Of a stretch of DNA of 64,000 bases, positions 26,598-37,665 are shown one piece after another. The notes beneath the pieces were generated by a model that worked only from the letters and a program-made list of their open reading frames with translations, was not told the DNA's origin and ran no database searches. Numbering within the stretch: position 1 is the stretch's first letter; each line of letters begins with the position of its first letter. The stretch covers positions 1 to 64,000 of the forward strand of contig NZ_JONR01000006.1 in the NCBI RefSeq assembly GCF_000711955.1. The letters are read 5' to 3'. Made by a program: the position numbers and the translations under genes. Source of the DNA: Nevskia soli DSM 19509. GTDB lineage: Bacteria > Pseudomonadota > Gammaproteobacteria > Nevskiales > Nevskiaceae.

Positions 26598-28862
26598 ATG
26601 CTCCGGAAACTCCGCTTGCGCCCTGCCCTTTCGTCGACTCTGCGCCTGACCCTGGCTGCCCTGGGTGTGTGCTGCTGCGCGCCGGCACTGGCCCAGTACA
26701 CCCGCACCACGCCGGCATCCTGCCCGCAGATCGATTACTCGCGCGAGCTGCCGCCGATCGCGGCGGACTCGCGGCTGGTGCTCAATGCCGATCACGTGGA
26801 ACTGAAGCAGGAGGGGCTGTCGCGCCTGACCGGCTCGGTGCTGATCAGCCAGAATGCGCGTGAATTCTCGGCGCAGCAGGTGGACTACAGTGATGCGGAT
26901 AAGCGCCTGCATGTCAATTCGCAGTCCCTGTTCCGCGATCCCAGCCTGATCATCAAAAGCCAGAGCCTGGATTACGACCTGACTGCCGAGCAGGGCATCT
27001 TCAATCAGGCCAGCTACACCCTGATTCCCCTGGCGGCCCGCGGTCAGTCCGACCGCATCGAGGTGGCGCGGGAAGGCTGGGCCACGCTGGATCACGTGAG
27101 CTATACCACCTGCGCGCCGGACGCCGAATCCTGGCTGCTCAAGGCGAGAGCGCTGCGGCTGGACCAGGATACCGGCATGGGCTATGCGCACGACGCCACG
27201 CTGTGGTTCCAGCATGTGCCGGTGCTGTGGCTGCCCTACTTCCAGTTCCCCATCGACGGCGAGCGTCACACCGGCTTCCTGCCGCCGATCATCGGCCGCT
27301 CGGACAATACCGGCTTCGACTTCCGCGTCCCGTTCTATCTCAACCTGGCGCCGAACGTCGACGCCACCCTGATCCCGCGCGAGATGACCGAGCGCGGCCC
27401 CCAGCTCGGGGCCAAACTGCGCTATCTGTTTCCCAGGGCGCAGGGCACGCTGTACGGCGAATACATGAGCTATGACGAGGACACCCGCTCTTCGCGCAGC
27501 TACGTCAACTTCTCCCACGAGGGCCTGATCAACCAGCGGCTCGGCGTGGAGGCCCAGTACGCCGAGGTCAGCGACCGCAACTACTTCGAGGATCTGGGCG
27601 GCAACGTCGACCTCACGTCCACGTCGTTCCTGGCACAGGGCGCCAAGCTGACCTACGCCTCGCCGGCCTCCTACACCATCACCGCGCTGGTGCAGGGTTA
27701 CCAGCCGGTGGCCACCCCCATCACCACCAACGACAACCCATACCAGCGACTGCCGCAGGTCAATCTGGACGCGCTCAGCCGCAACAGCTACCTCGACACC
27801 AAGGTCGGTTTCCAGGGTCAGATCACCAACTTCGCGCGCGCCAATTCGGTGGAAGGCCAGCGCCTGATCACCCAGCCCTATCTGCGCTGGGAGCAGGACC
27901 ACAGCGCCTGGTACAGCGCTGCCCAGACCGACCTCAATTACACCTACTACAACCTGACCGGCACCGCCCCGGGCCAGCCGGCGCAGCAGCAACGCACCCT
28001 GCCGGTGACCAGCCTGGAAAGCGGCCTGCATTTCGAACGCATCACCGACGGCGGCAAGCTGCAGACCCTGGAGCCCAAGCTGTTCTACCTGTACGTGCCC
28101 TTCCACGCCCAGGATCGCCTGCCCTTGTTCGACTCGAGCCAGCCGGACTTCGATTTTCCGGAACTGTTCGCACGCAACCGCTACACCGGCGCGGATCGCA
28201 TCGCCGATGCCAACCAGCTGACCACCGCGATGACCACGCGCCTGATCGACCCGGAAGCGGGGCTGGTACGGCTCACCGCCAGCCTCGGCGAAATCTACCG
28301 TTTCACCCCTCCACGGGTGCAGCTGCCCGGCCTGGACAATCCCAGTGTCGGCAGCTCGGACTACATCGGTTCGGTCGAATACCAGCTGACCCAGCGCTGG
28401 GCGGCTGCGGCCATCGCCGAGTGGACCGCCGAATTCGACCGCTTCCAGCGCACCGAGGTGGACCTGCGCTATCGCGAACCGGAAAACGGCTTGTACGGCC
28501 GCCGCCTGGATCTCGCGTACCGCTTCTTCGACGGCATCCTGCAGCAGGCCGACGTGTCCTTTTCCACCCCCATCGTCGACCGCTGGCGTGCGGCGGCGCG
28601 GATGCGCTACTCCCTGCAGACCGACCAGGTGCAGGAATCCTTCCTGGGCCTGGAATACCAGACCTGCTGCTGGGCGGTGCGCGGCACCTTCCGCCGTTAC
28701 ATTTCCGGCACCAACGGCAGTTTCAACACCGGCGTCTACTTCCAGATCGACCTGAAGGGCTTCAGCCAGCTCGGCACCGGCTTCGACGAGCTGCTGCCGG
28801 CAAGCGATCCGAATGCCCCGATTCGCGGGCGCAATGCGGCGTCCACGCCTGCATTGCCCTGA
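26598..28862 (+). CDS. lptD: LPS-assembly protein LptD
   Basis: A 754-residue outer-membrane LPS translocon. A signal peptide ends near residue 32 (CCCAPALA). An OstA/LptA-like domain follows (about 50-170), then a C-terminal beta-barrel rich in alternating aromatic strands. The four conserved cysteines that form the two inter-domain disulfides are present at residues 42, 172, 690 and 691 (the last pair in QTCCWAVRG). In-frame ATGs at 26520 and 26550 are alternatives; 26598 gives a normal signal peptide. It heads lptD-surA-pdxA-rsmA. After it, 28863-29045 holds only a weak hairpin (28916-28938). Confidence 0.95.
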   Translation: MLRKLRLRPALSSTLRLTLAALGVCCCAPALAQYTRTTPASCPQIDYSRELPPIAADSRLVLNADHVELKQEGLSRLTGSVLISQNAREFSAQQVDYSDADKRLHVNSQSLFRDPSLIIKSQSLDYDLTAEQGIFNQASYTLIPLAARGQSDRIEVAREGWATLDHVSYTTCAPDAESWLLKARALRLDQDTGMGYAHDATLWFQHVPVLWLPYFQFPIDGERHTGFLPPIIGRSDNTGFDFRVPFYLNLAPNVDATLIPREMTERGPQLGAKLRYLFPRAQGTLYGEYMSYDEDTRSSRSYVNFSHEGLINQRLGVEAQYAEVSDRNYFEDLGGNVDLTSTSFLAQGAKLTYASPASYTITALVQGYQPVATPITTNDNPYQRLPQVNLDALSRNSYLDTKVGFQGQITNFARANSVEGQRLITQPYLRWEQDHSAWYSAAQTDLNYTYYNLTGTAPGQPAQQQRTLPVTSLESGLHFERITDGGKLQTLEPKLFYLYVPFHAQDRLPLFDSSQPDFDFPELFARNRYTGADRIADANQLTTAMTTRLIDPEAGLVRLTASLGEIYRFTPPRVQLPGLDNPSVGSSDYIGSVEYQLTQRWAAAAIAEWTAEFDRFQRTEVDLRYREPENGLYGRRLDLAYRFFDGILQQADVSFSTPIVDRWRAAARMRYSLQTDQVQESFLGLEYQTCCWAVRGTFRRYISGTNGSFNTGVYFQIDLKGFSQLGTGFDELLPASDPNAPIRGRNAASTPALP

Positions 28863-29045
28863 AGGGCGGCCTCCGGCGGGTTAAAGTGCCGGAGCCCCGG
28901 CCGGCAGCGCATCCTGGCCGGCAAGCCCCCTGCCGGCCGCCCGTCCGGCAAGCCGCATGGTTACGCTTCGCAAACGCCTGGCCGAGCCATGCCCGGGCGT
29001 TCGGTGGTACCCTAGGGGCTTCGTAGACTGCATAAGCAAATCCCG

Positions 29046-30383
29046 ATGAAGCTGCTGTCCCGGCTGGCCTTTGCCGCCCTGCTGTTTTCCCTCTCCTTCG
29101 CCGCCGGTGCCGCCGCATCTTCCGGCACGAGCCAATCCCTCGATCGCATCATCGCGGTGGTGAACGACAACGTCATCCTGCAAAGCGAGCTGGAACAGGC
29201 GATCGCGATCGCCCAGGGCGAGATGAAGGATCGCGGCATCACGCCGCCGCCGTTGGACGCCGTGCGCAGCCAGGTGCTGGAGCGCCTGATCCTGATGCGG
29301 CTGCAGACCGACCGCGCCAAGGAAGCCGGCATCAAGGTCGACGACCGCGAGTTGAACGACGTCATCAACAATATCGCCGCGCAGAACAAGATGAGCGTGA
29401 GCCAGTTCGCCGCCCAGGTGAAGTCCGAAGGCCTGGACTTCACCGCACTGCGCGAACAGATTCGCGAACAGGTGCTGGCCAACCGCGTGCGGCAGAAGGA
29501 AGTGGACGCGCGCATCGTGGTCACCGACCAGGATATCGACCAGTACCTCGCCGCCAACGGCAGCGAGGATCAGAGCGAATATCACCTGGCTCATATCCTG
29601 GTGGCGATTCCCGATGCGGCCACGCCGGAAGTGCGTGAGAAAGCCCATGCCAAGGCCGAGGGCGTGCTCAAGCGCCTGCGCGCCGGCGAGGACTTCGCCC
29701 AGCTGGCGATCGCCAATTCGGATAGCCCGCAGGCCCTGCAGGGCGGCGATCTGGGCTGGCGCAAGAACGGCACGCTGCCCACCGTCTTCGCCAACATCGT
29801 ACCCAAGCTGGCAGTGGGCGATGTCAGCAATGTGATCGAGGCCAGCAACGGCTACAACATCATCAAACTGGTCGAAAAGCGCGATGCCGGCGGCCGCCAG
29901 ACCGTGGATGAAACCAAGGCCCGCCACATCCTGCTGACGCCCAACGCCATCCGCAACGAGGACGCCACCCGCGCCCAGGCCTACGAGCTCTACGAACGCC
30001 TGAAGAAAGGCGGCGACTTCGCCGAACTGGCGAAGAAGTATTCCGATGACCCGGGATCCAAGAACAGCGGGGGCGATCTGGGCTGGCAGCCGCCGGGCGT
30101 CTTCGCCCCCGAATTCCAGCAGCAGATCGATACGCTCAAGGTTGGCGATATGAGCCAGCCCTTCCACAGCCAGTTCGGCTGGCACATCGCCCGGGTCGAG
30201 GAACGCCGTACGCGCGACATCACCAATGAGGCGCGCCGCGGCCGTGCCCGCCAGTCGATCATGCAGCGCAAGGATGCCGAGGAATACGAGGCCTGGCTGC
30301 GCCGCCTGCGCCAGGAAGCCTACGTCGAATACCGCCTCGGTGGCGACGGCTCATCCGCCAGCAAGGCGCCTTCGGCATCCTGA
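29046..30383 (+). CDS. surA: Periplasmic chaperone/peptidyl-prolyl isomerase SurA
   Basis: A 445-residue chaperone that escorts unfolded outer-membrane proteins, including LptD, to the BAM complex. A signal peptide covers residues 1-24. The SurA N-terminal domain (DRIIAVVNDNVILQSELE) is followed by two parvulin domains, at about 176-278 (YHLAHILVAIPD) and 285-390 (ARHILLTPNAI), each with the GGDLGW signature. A C-terminal helix ends in a Ser/Ala tail. It lies 183 bp after lptD and 20 bp before pdxA. Confidence 0.96.
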   Translation: MKLLSRLAFAALLFSLSFAAGAAASSGTSQSLDRIIAVVNDNVILQSELEQAIAIAQGEMKDRGITPPPLDAVRSQVLERLILMRLQTDRAKEAGIKVDDRELNDVINNIAAQNKMSVSQFAAQVKSEGLDFTALREQIREQVLANRVRQKEVDARIVVTDQDIDQYLAANGSEDQSEYHLAHILVAIPDAATPEVREKAHAKAEGVLKRLRAGEDFAQLAIANSDSPQALQGGDLGWRKNGTLPTVFANIVPKLAVGDVSNVIEASNGYNIIKLVEKRDAGGRQTVDETKARHILLTPNAIRNEDATRAQAYELYERLKKGGDFAELAKKYSDDPGSKNSGGDLGWQPPGVFAPEFQQQIDTLKVGDMSQPFHSQFGWHIARVEERRTRDITNEARRGRARQSIMQRKDAEEYEAWLRRLRQEAYVEYRLGGDGSSASKAPSAS

Positions 30384-30403
30384 GCACCGTTCCCGGTGGC
30401 ACC

Positions 30404-31387
30404 ATGCCGCGCCTGCTGCTGACGCCGGGCGAGCCGGCGGGCATCGGCCCGGACCTCGCCATCGTCCTGGCGCAGCAGCCGCTGCAGGCGGCGCTTGCCG
30501 CCGTCGCCGATCCCGCGCTGCTGCTGGCGCGGGCGCGCCAGCTCGGCCTGCCGCTGCGCATCCGCACGCTTGCTCCCGGCGCATCGCCGCAGCCGCACCA
30601 AGCCGGTGAACTGCAAGTGCTGCCGGTGGAACTGTCCGCGGCGGTGACCGCAGGGCAGCTCGACCCGCGCAACGCCCCCTATGTGCTGGAAACATTGCGC
30701 CTGGCGGCGACGCAGGTATTGGCCGGCAGCGCGGACGCGCTGGTGACGGCACCGGTGCACAAGGGTGTGATCAACGATGCGGGCGTACCTTTTACCGGCC
30801 ACACGGAGTTCCTTGCGGAACTGTGCGGCGCGCCGACCCCGGTGATGATGCTGGTTGCGAACAGTTTGCGCGTGGCTCTCGCCACCACCCACCTGGCCTT
30901 GCGCGACGTGCCTGCTGCCATCACCCGCGACGGCCTGGAAGCGGTGCTGCGGGTACTGCATCACGATCTGCGGGAGCGCTTCGCCCTCGCCGTCCCACGC
31001 ATCCTGGTGTGCGGCCTCAACCCCCACGCCGGCGAAGGCGGGCACCTGGGCCGGGAGGAGATCGAAGTGATCGGGCCGGTGCTCGACCGCCTGCGCGCCG
31101 AAGGCATGCACCTGACCGGCCCGTTGCCGGCGGATACGCTGTTCACCCCCCGGCAGCTTGCCGAGGGCGATGCGGTACTGGCCATGTATCACGACCAGGG
31201 ACTGCCGGTGCTCAAGCACGCCGGCTTCGGCGAGGCGGTGAACGTCACCCTGGGCCTGCCCATCATCCGTACCTCGGTGGACCATGGCACCGCGCTGGAC
31301 CTGGCCGGCAGCGGCCGCGCCGAAGCGGGCAGCCTGGAAGCCGCCGTGCAACTGGCGCTGCAGCTGGCGCGCGGAGCCGGCGCATGA
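30404..31387 (+). CDS. pdxA: 4-hydroxythreonine-4-phosphate dehydrogenase
   Basis: A 327-residue PdxA enzyme of pyridoxal 5'-phosphate synthesis, oxidising 4-phosphohydroxy-L-threonine with NAD(P)+. It begins MPRLLLTPGEPAGIGPDLA. The metal-binding histidines are in PVHKGVINDAG...GHTEFLAE, GLNPHAGEGG and MYHDQGLPVLKH. The final TSVDHGTALDLAGSG motif is typical. It lies 20 bp after surA and overlaps the rsmA start by an ATGA, the common order in gammaproteobacteria. Confidence 0.96.
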   Translation: MPRLLLTPGEPAGIGPDLAIVLAQQPLQAALAAVADPALLLARARQLGLPLRIRTLAPGASPQPHQAGELQVLPVELSAAVTAGQLDPRNAPYVLETLRLAATQVLAGSADALVTAPVHKGVINDAGVPFTGHTEFLAELCGAPTPVMMLVANSLRVALATTHLALRDVPAAITRDGLEAVLRVLHHDLRERFALAVPRILVCGLNPHAGEGGHLGREEIEVIGPVLDRLRAEGMHLTGPLPADTLFTPRQLAEGDAVLAMYHDQGLPVLKHAGFGEAVNVTLGLPIIRTSVDHGTALDLAGSGRAEAGSLEAAVQLALQLARGAGA

Positions 31388-32175
31388 GCCAGGATCACAA
31401 CGCCAAGAAACGCTTCGGCCAGCATTTTCTGCACGATCCACAGGTGATCGATCGCATCGTGCGCAGCATCAACCCGCAGCCGGGCGAGGTGGTGGTGGAA
31501 ATCGGCCCCGGCCTGGGCGCCCTGACGGTACCTTTGCTGCGGCGGCTGGAGCGGCTGCACGTGGTGGAGATCGACCGCGACGTGGTGCCGCATCTGCTCG
31601 CCGTGTGCGGCGAAGCACCGGGCCTGCAATTGCACATGGCCGATGCGCTGAAATTCGACTACGGCAGCCTGGCCCCGGCGGGCACGCAGTTACGGCTGGT
31701 CGGCAACCTGCCCTACAACATCTCTACGCCGCTGCTGTTCCACCTGCTGCAATTCGCACCGCAGGTGCGCGACATGCACTTCATGCTGCAGAAGGAAGTG
31801 GTGGACCGCCTCACTGCCGTGCCCGATACGGACGACTACGGCCGCCTCACCGTCACCGTGGCGGCACGGGCCCAGGCCGACTACCTGTTCGGCGTCGGCC
31901 CCGGCGCCTTCAATCCACCGCCCCGGGTGGACTCGGCCGTGGTACGCATCACCCCGCGTCCGCCGCCGTTCGCCATCGACGACCTGCGCTGCTACGACGA
32001 ACTGGTCACCGCCTCGTTCTCGGCACGGCGCAAGACCCTGGCCAACGGCCTGCGCAGACTGCTGCCGGCCGAGGAAATCAGCGCCTTGGGGATCGACCCG
32101 CGGATCCGCGGGGAAACACTCTCGCCGGCGCAGTTCGCGCTGCTGGCCAATCGCTGCCACGCACTGCGCGGCTAG
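31384..32175 (+). CDS. rsmA: 16S rRNA (adenine1518/1519-N6)-dimethyltransferase
   Basis: A 263-residue RsmA/KsgA enzyme that dimethylates two adjacent adenines near the 3' end of 16S rRNA. It begins with the family motif KKRFGQHFLHD. The SAM-binding EIGPGLGALT and catalytic NLPYNIS motifs are present. ATG 31384 overlaps the pdxA stop. In many gammaproteobacteria apaG and apaH follow directly; here a bidirectional terminator and the opposite-strand Tad locus follow instead. Confidence 0.97.
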   Translation: MSQDHNAKKRFGQHFLHDPQVIDRIVRSINPQPGEVVVEIGPGLGALTVPLLRRLERLHVVEIDRDVVPHLLAVCGEAPGLQLHMADALKFDYGSLAPAGTQLRLVGNLPYNISTPLLFHLLQFAPQVRDMHFMLQKEVVDRLTAVPDTDDYGRLTVTVAARAQADYLFGVGPGAFNPPPRVDSAVVRITPRPPPFAIDDLRCYDELVTASFSARRKTLANGLRRLLPAEEISALGIDPRIRGETLSPAQFALLANRCHALRG

Positions 32176-32235
32176 AACGCTGCGCCGCAGCCGATCGAAG
32201 AACTGCTCGCCGACAAGAAATAAGCACCCAAACAA

Positions 32236-32264
32236 AAGCCCGCACAGCAGTGCTGTGCGGGCTT
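32236..32264. terminator. Bidirectional terminator between rsmA and the Tad locus
   Basis: AAGCCCGCACAGCA at 32236-32249 pairs with TGCTGTGCGGGCTT at 32251-32264. Read on the minus strand, the stem runs into TTTTGTTT, so it is a good terminator for the Tad operon. On the plus strand only a short TT follows. Confidence 0.85.
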
Positions 32265-32290
32265 CCTGGACCTGATCGAACCGCTTGTCG

Positions 32291-32641
32291 TTATTTGCTG
32301 GTGCCGCCGCCGCCACCGGAGACGCTGAAGCTGTCCGATTCGTACCGCTCCGGAATCGGATGGGTGAAACTGGTCAGGTAGCGCTGATAGACCAAGGTGG
32401 CAGCCTCGCCCGGCATCGGCCGTTCTTCGGTGACCGCAGACACGCCGCTGGTCTGGGTGGCAAGCCAGAAACGGGTTTGCGAACCGAAACCCTGTCCTTG
32501 CACCGGTGCCGCCGCGGACGTGGCAGCGGGAGCAGGCGCCGAGGTGTCGGCAGAAGGCGTAGTGGCCTCGGACTGGGCCGAGGCAGAAAATGACGCCGCG
32601 AACGGCAAAGTGCAGGCTGCAACCATCATCCATCCACGCAT
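32291..32641 (-). CDS. DUF3613 domain protein of the Tad locus
   Basis: A 116-residue secreted protein. A signal peptide is seen at residues 1-23 (ending SFSASAQ). A low-complexity Ala/Thr/Pro linker follows, then a conserved C-terminal segment GEAATLVYQRYLTSFTHPIPERY, typical of DUF3613 proteins, which occur at the end of Tad pilus operons. The protein ends in a Gly-rich tail. Its function is unknown; a periplasmic accessory role in pilus assembly is an inference from position. It lies 17 bp after tadD. Confidence 0.8.
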   Translation of the reverse strand: MRGWMMVAACTLPFAASFSASAQSEATTPSADTSAPAPAATSAAAPVQGQGFGSQTRFWLATQTSGVSAVTEERPMPGEAATLVYQRYLTSFTHPIPERYESDSFSVSGGGGGTSK

Positions 32642-32658
32642 ATCGCTCTCCTTTCCCT

Positions 32659-33348
32659 CTAGCCGGCAGCCTTGGCTGCCTTGGCATTCTGTTTGGCCCG
32701 AATCGACTGCGCGGAATCGCGCAACTGCTGCATCTTTTCCGGCGTCACGCCCGTTTTCTGCCTCAACCGCTCTGCCGCCCCCTCATTGCCCATCAGCATC
32801 ATCAGCTCGATGAGGTTGTAGCGACTCTTCAACTGAGTCGGCGCCAATTCGGCAGCTGTGGACAGCTGCGGCACAGCTTCAGTATAGCGTCCCGCCTCCA
32901 TCAAGGCATAGCCTAGATCGTTACGGAAATCAACATCGGTCGGGGCCCGCTCAACGGCACTGCGCAGGTTACGGATGGCGCCGTCCAAGTCGGTCGCCAC
33001 GTACAGCAGGCCCAGCCCGTGGTAAGCCTGCCCGGCATAGCGGGTGTTCAGCAGCTTGCGATACAGCGCGTCCGCCTGGGGCTGCTGCCCCAGGTGGCTG
33101 CGGGCGTCCGCCTCCAGCAGGCTCAGTTCATCGTTGGTGCCGCTGCGCTTCTGGTCCTCGATATGCGCGAGAGCCGCGTAATACTGCCCCTTGTCCAACA
33201 TCTGCTTGATCAGGTCCGCGTGGATCGCGTTTTGATCGAGATGGGGCGCTTCCTGGTTGTCCAGCTTGTCCGCCGAGGCGGAGCCGCCGTGGACCGTAGT
33301 GCAGGCCGCCAGCAAGAACACCGGCGGCAGAACCCAGAAACACCTCAT
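32659..33348 (-). CDS. tadD: Tad pilus lipoprotein with TPR repeats, TadD
   Basis: A 229-residue TPR lipoprotein. The signal ends in the lipobox LLAAC (Cys near residue 16). Tandem tetratricopeptide repeats run through residues 50-190, for example AYHGLGLLYVATDLDGAIRN. TadD-type proteins are thought to help the secretin RcpA assemble, as pilotins do. The start overlaps the tadC stop by 4 nt. Confidence 0.87.
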   Translation of the reverse strand: MRCFWVLPPVFLLAACTTVHGGSASADKLDNQEAPHLDQNAIHADLIKQMLDKGQYYAALAHIEDQKRSGTNDELSLLEADARSHLGQQPQADALYRKLLNTRYAGQAYHGLGLLYVATDLDGAIRNLRSAVERAPTDVDFRNDLGYALMEAGRYTEAVPQLSTAAELAPTQLKSRYNLIELMMLMGNEGAAERLRQKTGVTPEKMQQLRDSAQSIRAKQNAKAAKAAG

Positions 33349-34286
33349 AATCCCTTGAGGGCCTTGATGATCGAAACGAAGGCCGGCCCGGCGACGAACA
33401 GCATCAAGCCCGGGAAGAAGAACGTGATCATCACTACGGTCATGCGCCCCGAAAGAATATTGACCCGCTCGCGCAGATCCAGCGCCTGCCGTTCTTCGAT
33501 CACCTTCAGCGCATCGTGCAGGGGTTCGCGGATTTCACCGCCGTAACGATCCACCTGGCGCATCACGCCGAGGATGGAGGTAAGGTCATCCACCTTCAGC
33601 GTTTCACTGAGCGTATGGAGGGATTCGGAACTGTCGGCTCCCGCCTCGATTTGCCGCAGGACCACCTGGACCTCGCGCCCAAGCTCCGGCAATACACCTC
33701 CGCCCTCGCGTACCAGGCTGGCGAATGCCTGACGAGTGGAGAGACCAGCGTCGTAGAGCATGACCAGCAAGTGCACGAACAAGGGCACTTCCTTGCGGAT
33801 GCGCTGGCAGCGTGCGTTCGCGATGCTGCGCAATATCATGCGCGGGATCAGCATCGACAGCACCACGGCGCCGGCGATTACGACGTAAACCCAGGGCGGC
33901 TCGAAATATTCATTCTTGACGAACAGCCAACCGGCAATCGCCAACCCGACCAATACCACAGGCACCAGCGCCTGCAGCACGTAGTAACCCACACGCGATT
34001 GCGTATCCCGCCAACCGGCCTGGATCAACAGGCGGGTGGATTCGCTGCCCTCGCTGTCCACGAACTGATCGATCGCCCGCCCGCGCCGGGCGATGCCCTG
34101 CAGCACGGGCCGGGTGCCGGCATTGGCGAAGTCATCCTCCGCCGGCGAGACGTCGCCGCCTTCGAGGCGGCGCTGGATGCGGCGCTCGCTCTGCGAGGAG
34201 AAAATCAGCAGGATCACGCCCAGTACGGCAATGATGCCGAGAAAAATTGCGAGCGCCACTACCGTGGCGTAGACATTGGCACTCAT
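33345..34286 (-). CDS. tadC: Tad pilus inner-membrane platform protein TadC
   Basis: A 313-residue T2SSF-domain membrane protein forming part of the inner-membrane platform with TadB. A transmembrane segment lies at residues 8-30, two more at about 100-150, and a last pair near the C-terminus (MTVVMITFFFPGLMLFVAG). The cytosolic T2SSF part includes LVMLYDAGLSTRQAFASLV. Its start overlaps the tadB stop by one base. Confidence 0.92.
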   Translation of the reverse strand: MSANVYATVVALAIFLGIIAVLGVILLIFSSQSERRIQRRLEGGDVSPAEDDFANAGTRPVLQGIARRGRAIDQFVDSEGSESTRLLIQAGWRDTQSRVGYYVLQALVPVVLVGLAIAGWLFVKNEYFEPPWVYVVIAGAVVLSMLIPRMILRSIANARCQRIRKEVPLFVHLLVMLYDAGLSTRQAFASLVREGGGVLPELGREVQVVLRQIEAGADSSESLHTLSETLKVDDLTSILGVMRQVDRYGGEIREPLHDALKVIEERQALDLRERVNILSGRMTVVMITFFFPGLMLFVAGPAFVSIIKALKGL

Positions 34287-35208
34287 CAGTCGTCATCTCC
34301 GATCGAGTTGACCATGCGCCACAGGACGATCATGCCTATGACCACCCAGATGACGCCGCCGATCAGCACTTTCTTGCCGGTCGCATCGTGCCACATCGCA
34401 TCGTAGAACTGCGGATTGGTCAGGTAGATATACGTCGTCAGGCCCACCGGCACGAAGGCCAGCACCATTGCCGAAAAGCGGGTTTCGGCGGTCAGGGCAC
34501 GCAGTTCCCTGGCCGCGGTGCCGCGCTGGCGGATCGCGAGGATCAGGCTCTTCAGCACGCCGCGCAGGCTGCCGCCGTAGCGACGATTGACGCTCGCGGC
34601 GAGCGACAGCACCTTGACGTCGCGCAGGTTGTACAGTCCGCCCGCTTCGGCCAGCACCTGGTCCACCGGCGCACCGAGCTTGATCTGCCGGCCGACACTG
34701 ACGAACAGCGGGCGCAGGGGATCGTCACTCTCGCGCGCCGCGAGAACCAGCGCTTCTTCCAGGGAGTTACCGGCTGACATGACGCGGATCATGTTTTCCA
34801 GAAATCCGGGCAACTGCTCGATGATCTTGGAGCGCCGCCGGGCCGCACGCTGCACCAGCACCAGATAGATCACCAGCAGCGTGCCGATGTTGATCGGCAA
34901 GCCCACAACAGGGCCAGCGACCATGAAGACAAGCACCAGGAATACGAGCAATCCGAGCAGCACCAGGACTATTCCACGGGGCTGGATCTCGGAACCGCCG
35001 CGCCACAGCAAACGACTGACCCAGCGCACGCCGGGGATGGCCATTTCGGGGCTGTCGCCGGCGGAAAGTGTCGTCGGCCGCTCGGTGCCCGCCTGCAAAC
35101 GGGTCAGTACTTCTTCCGAACGCTCCTGGCCCCGCGCCATGGAAAAAAGCCAGGTTGCCACGCCGAGAAAGGCCAGCGCCACCGCCACCACGACGATCAA
35201 ACTGATAC

Positions 35209-35212
<4 letters not shown>
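34286..35212 (-). CDS. tadB: Tad pilus inner-membrane platform protein TadB
   Basis: A 308-residue T2SSF-domain protein, paralogous to TadC. An N-terminal membrane helix covers residues 4-24, a pair of helices residues 80-125, and another pair the end. The segment IEQLPGFLENMIRVMSAGNSLEEAL at about 135-160 is the family core. It overlaps tadA by 4 nt. TadB and TadC together are the platform acted on by the TadA ATPase. Confidence 0.93.
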
Positions 35213-36426
<1,214 letters not shown>

Positions 36427-36436
36427 GCGCGAGGCC

Positions 36437-37636
36437 CTAGCCGCCTCTCAACCGGTCCAGGAAACCCTGCTGGGGCACCGCGATCGGCTGGCCCGAAAGC
36501 ACGGAAGCCGCCAGCTTTTTCACACCGACGGCATAGGGATCCTTGCGCGCCAGTGTAAAAAGAGGCTCGCCTGAATTCATCGACACGGCGCGATTGGACG
36601 GATCGCTTTGCAGCGCCGCAAACAGCGGCAATTCGAACAACTCGGCCAGATTCGTCGGTTCGAGGCCGAGGCGACGACGGTAATCGTCGACGACCAGGCC
36701 GGCACGGTCCAGCGAACAGCCTTCAAGGCGCAATGCGCGCAACAGATGCTTGTTGTGCCGGGAGCGGAGAATCGATTGATCCGAAAGCAACAGCAGGCGT
36801 TCGGCGTCATTGGCCACACCGACCAAGGCCGACAGCGGCAGATGCCCATCGATCGCCACCACGACATGGCTGAACAGGCTGCGGAACACCTGCAGCAATT
36901 TGAGCAACTCGCCGGAATCGATGCTGGGCTGGCCGAGGAGATCCTCGGGCATGCTCAATACATACAGGCCGCTGCTGTGCTTGGCGAAAGCCGTGTCCAC
37001 CAGGCTCTGATCGCAACGATAGGCATCGTTGATGGCCTCGAGGGCGCTGTATGTCGCGTTGATGTTGAGGAAGATCGCCGCCGCACCGGCCGGGGCCGCG
37101 ATATCGAACAGCAGCACCCGCTCGGTCGGCCCCACCAGTTCGAGCATGGCCAGCGCCAGATGCTCGGCCAGGAAGGCGATGCTCTCGCCGGGATGGGCCG
37201 ACAGCACACCGTACAGTTTCCCGGTTTTCTGCACTGCCGCCTGATTGGCCGCGCCGGGCACGCTGCTGCGCCGCAGCAGACGTCCGATCTGCACGCTCAG
37301 GGTGGCATCGTCCCGACGCAGGACGAAGAAGTCTCGCGCGCCGGACCGCATCGCCGCCAGGACCCATTGCGGATTATCGTCCGCGCCCAGACCGACCACC
37401 GGAATTTGCCAGTGCCGTTCGAGAAAGCGCTCGACCAGGGCGGCGCGCTGCGCAACCTCCTGGCTGTCGAACTCGACGAAAAGTACGTCGACGCGCCCGC
37501 GCGCTTCGATCAGCGCCACCACGTCCTGGCCACCGGTGGGCGACAGCAGCGCCACATCCATGGTGGCACCTGCTGCGTTCTGCAACCAGACCTGGTAGAC
37601 CGGATCGCTGGATACGACGACCGCTTGCGTTTTCAT
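36437..37636 (-). CDS. tadZ: Tad pilus localisation protein TadZ (CpaE)
   Basis: A 399-residue protein with an N-terminal receiver-like domain (residues 1-130) and a C-terminal ParA/MinD-like domain. It matches TadZ/CpaE, which places the Tad machinery, often at a pole. The expected P-loop region reads YGVLSAHPGESIAFLAEHL, without the canonical GKT, so ATP binding is probably altered. The DIAAPAGAAAIFLN and VVVAIDGHLPLSALV strands support the ParA fold. It lies 29 bp after the secretin gene. Confidence 0.87.
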   Translation of the reverse strand: MKTQAVVVSSDPVYQVWLQNAAGATMDVALLSPTGGQDVVALIEARGRVDVLFVEFDSQEVAQRAALVERFLERHWQIPVVGLGADDNPQWVLAAMRSGARDFFVLRRDDATLSVQIGRLLRRSSVPGAANQAAVQKTGKLYGVLSAHPGESIAFLAEHLALAMLELVGPTERVLLFDIAAPAGAAAIFLNINATYSALEAINDAYRCDQSLVDTAFAKHSSGLYVLSMPEDLLGQPSIDSGELLKLLQVFRSLFSHVVVAIDGHLPLSALVGVANDAERLLLLSDQSILRSRHNKHLLRALRLEGCSLDRAGLVVDDYRRRLGLEPTNLAELFELPLFAALQSDPSNRAVSMNSGEPLFTLARKDPYAVGVKKLAASVLSGQPIAVPQQGFLDRLRGG

Positions 37637-37665
37637 CGCGGCTCCCCGCGTCGTCGTAGGGGCAA

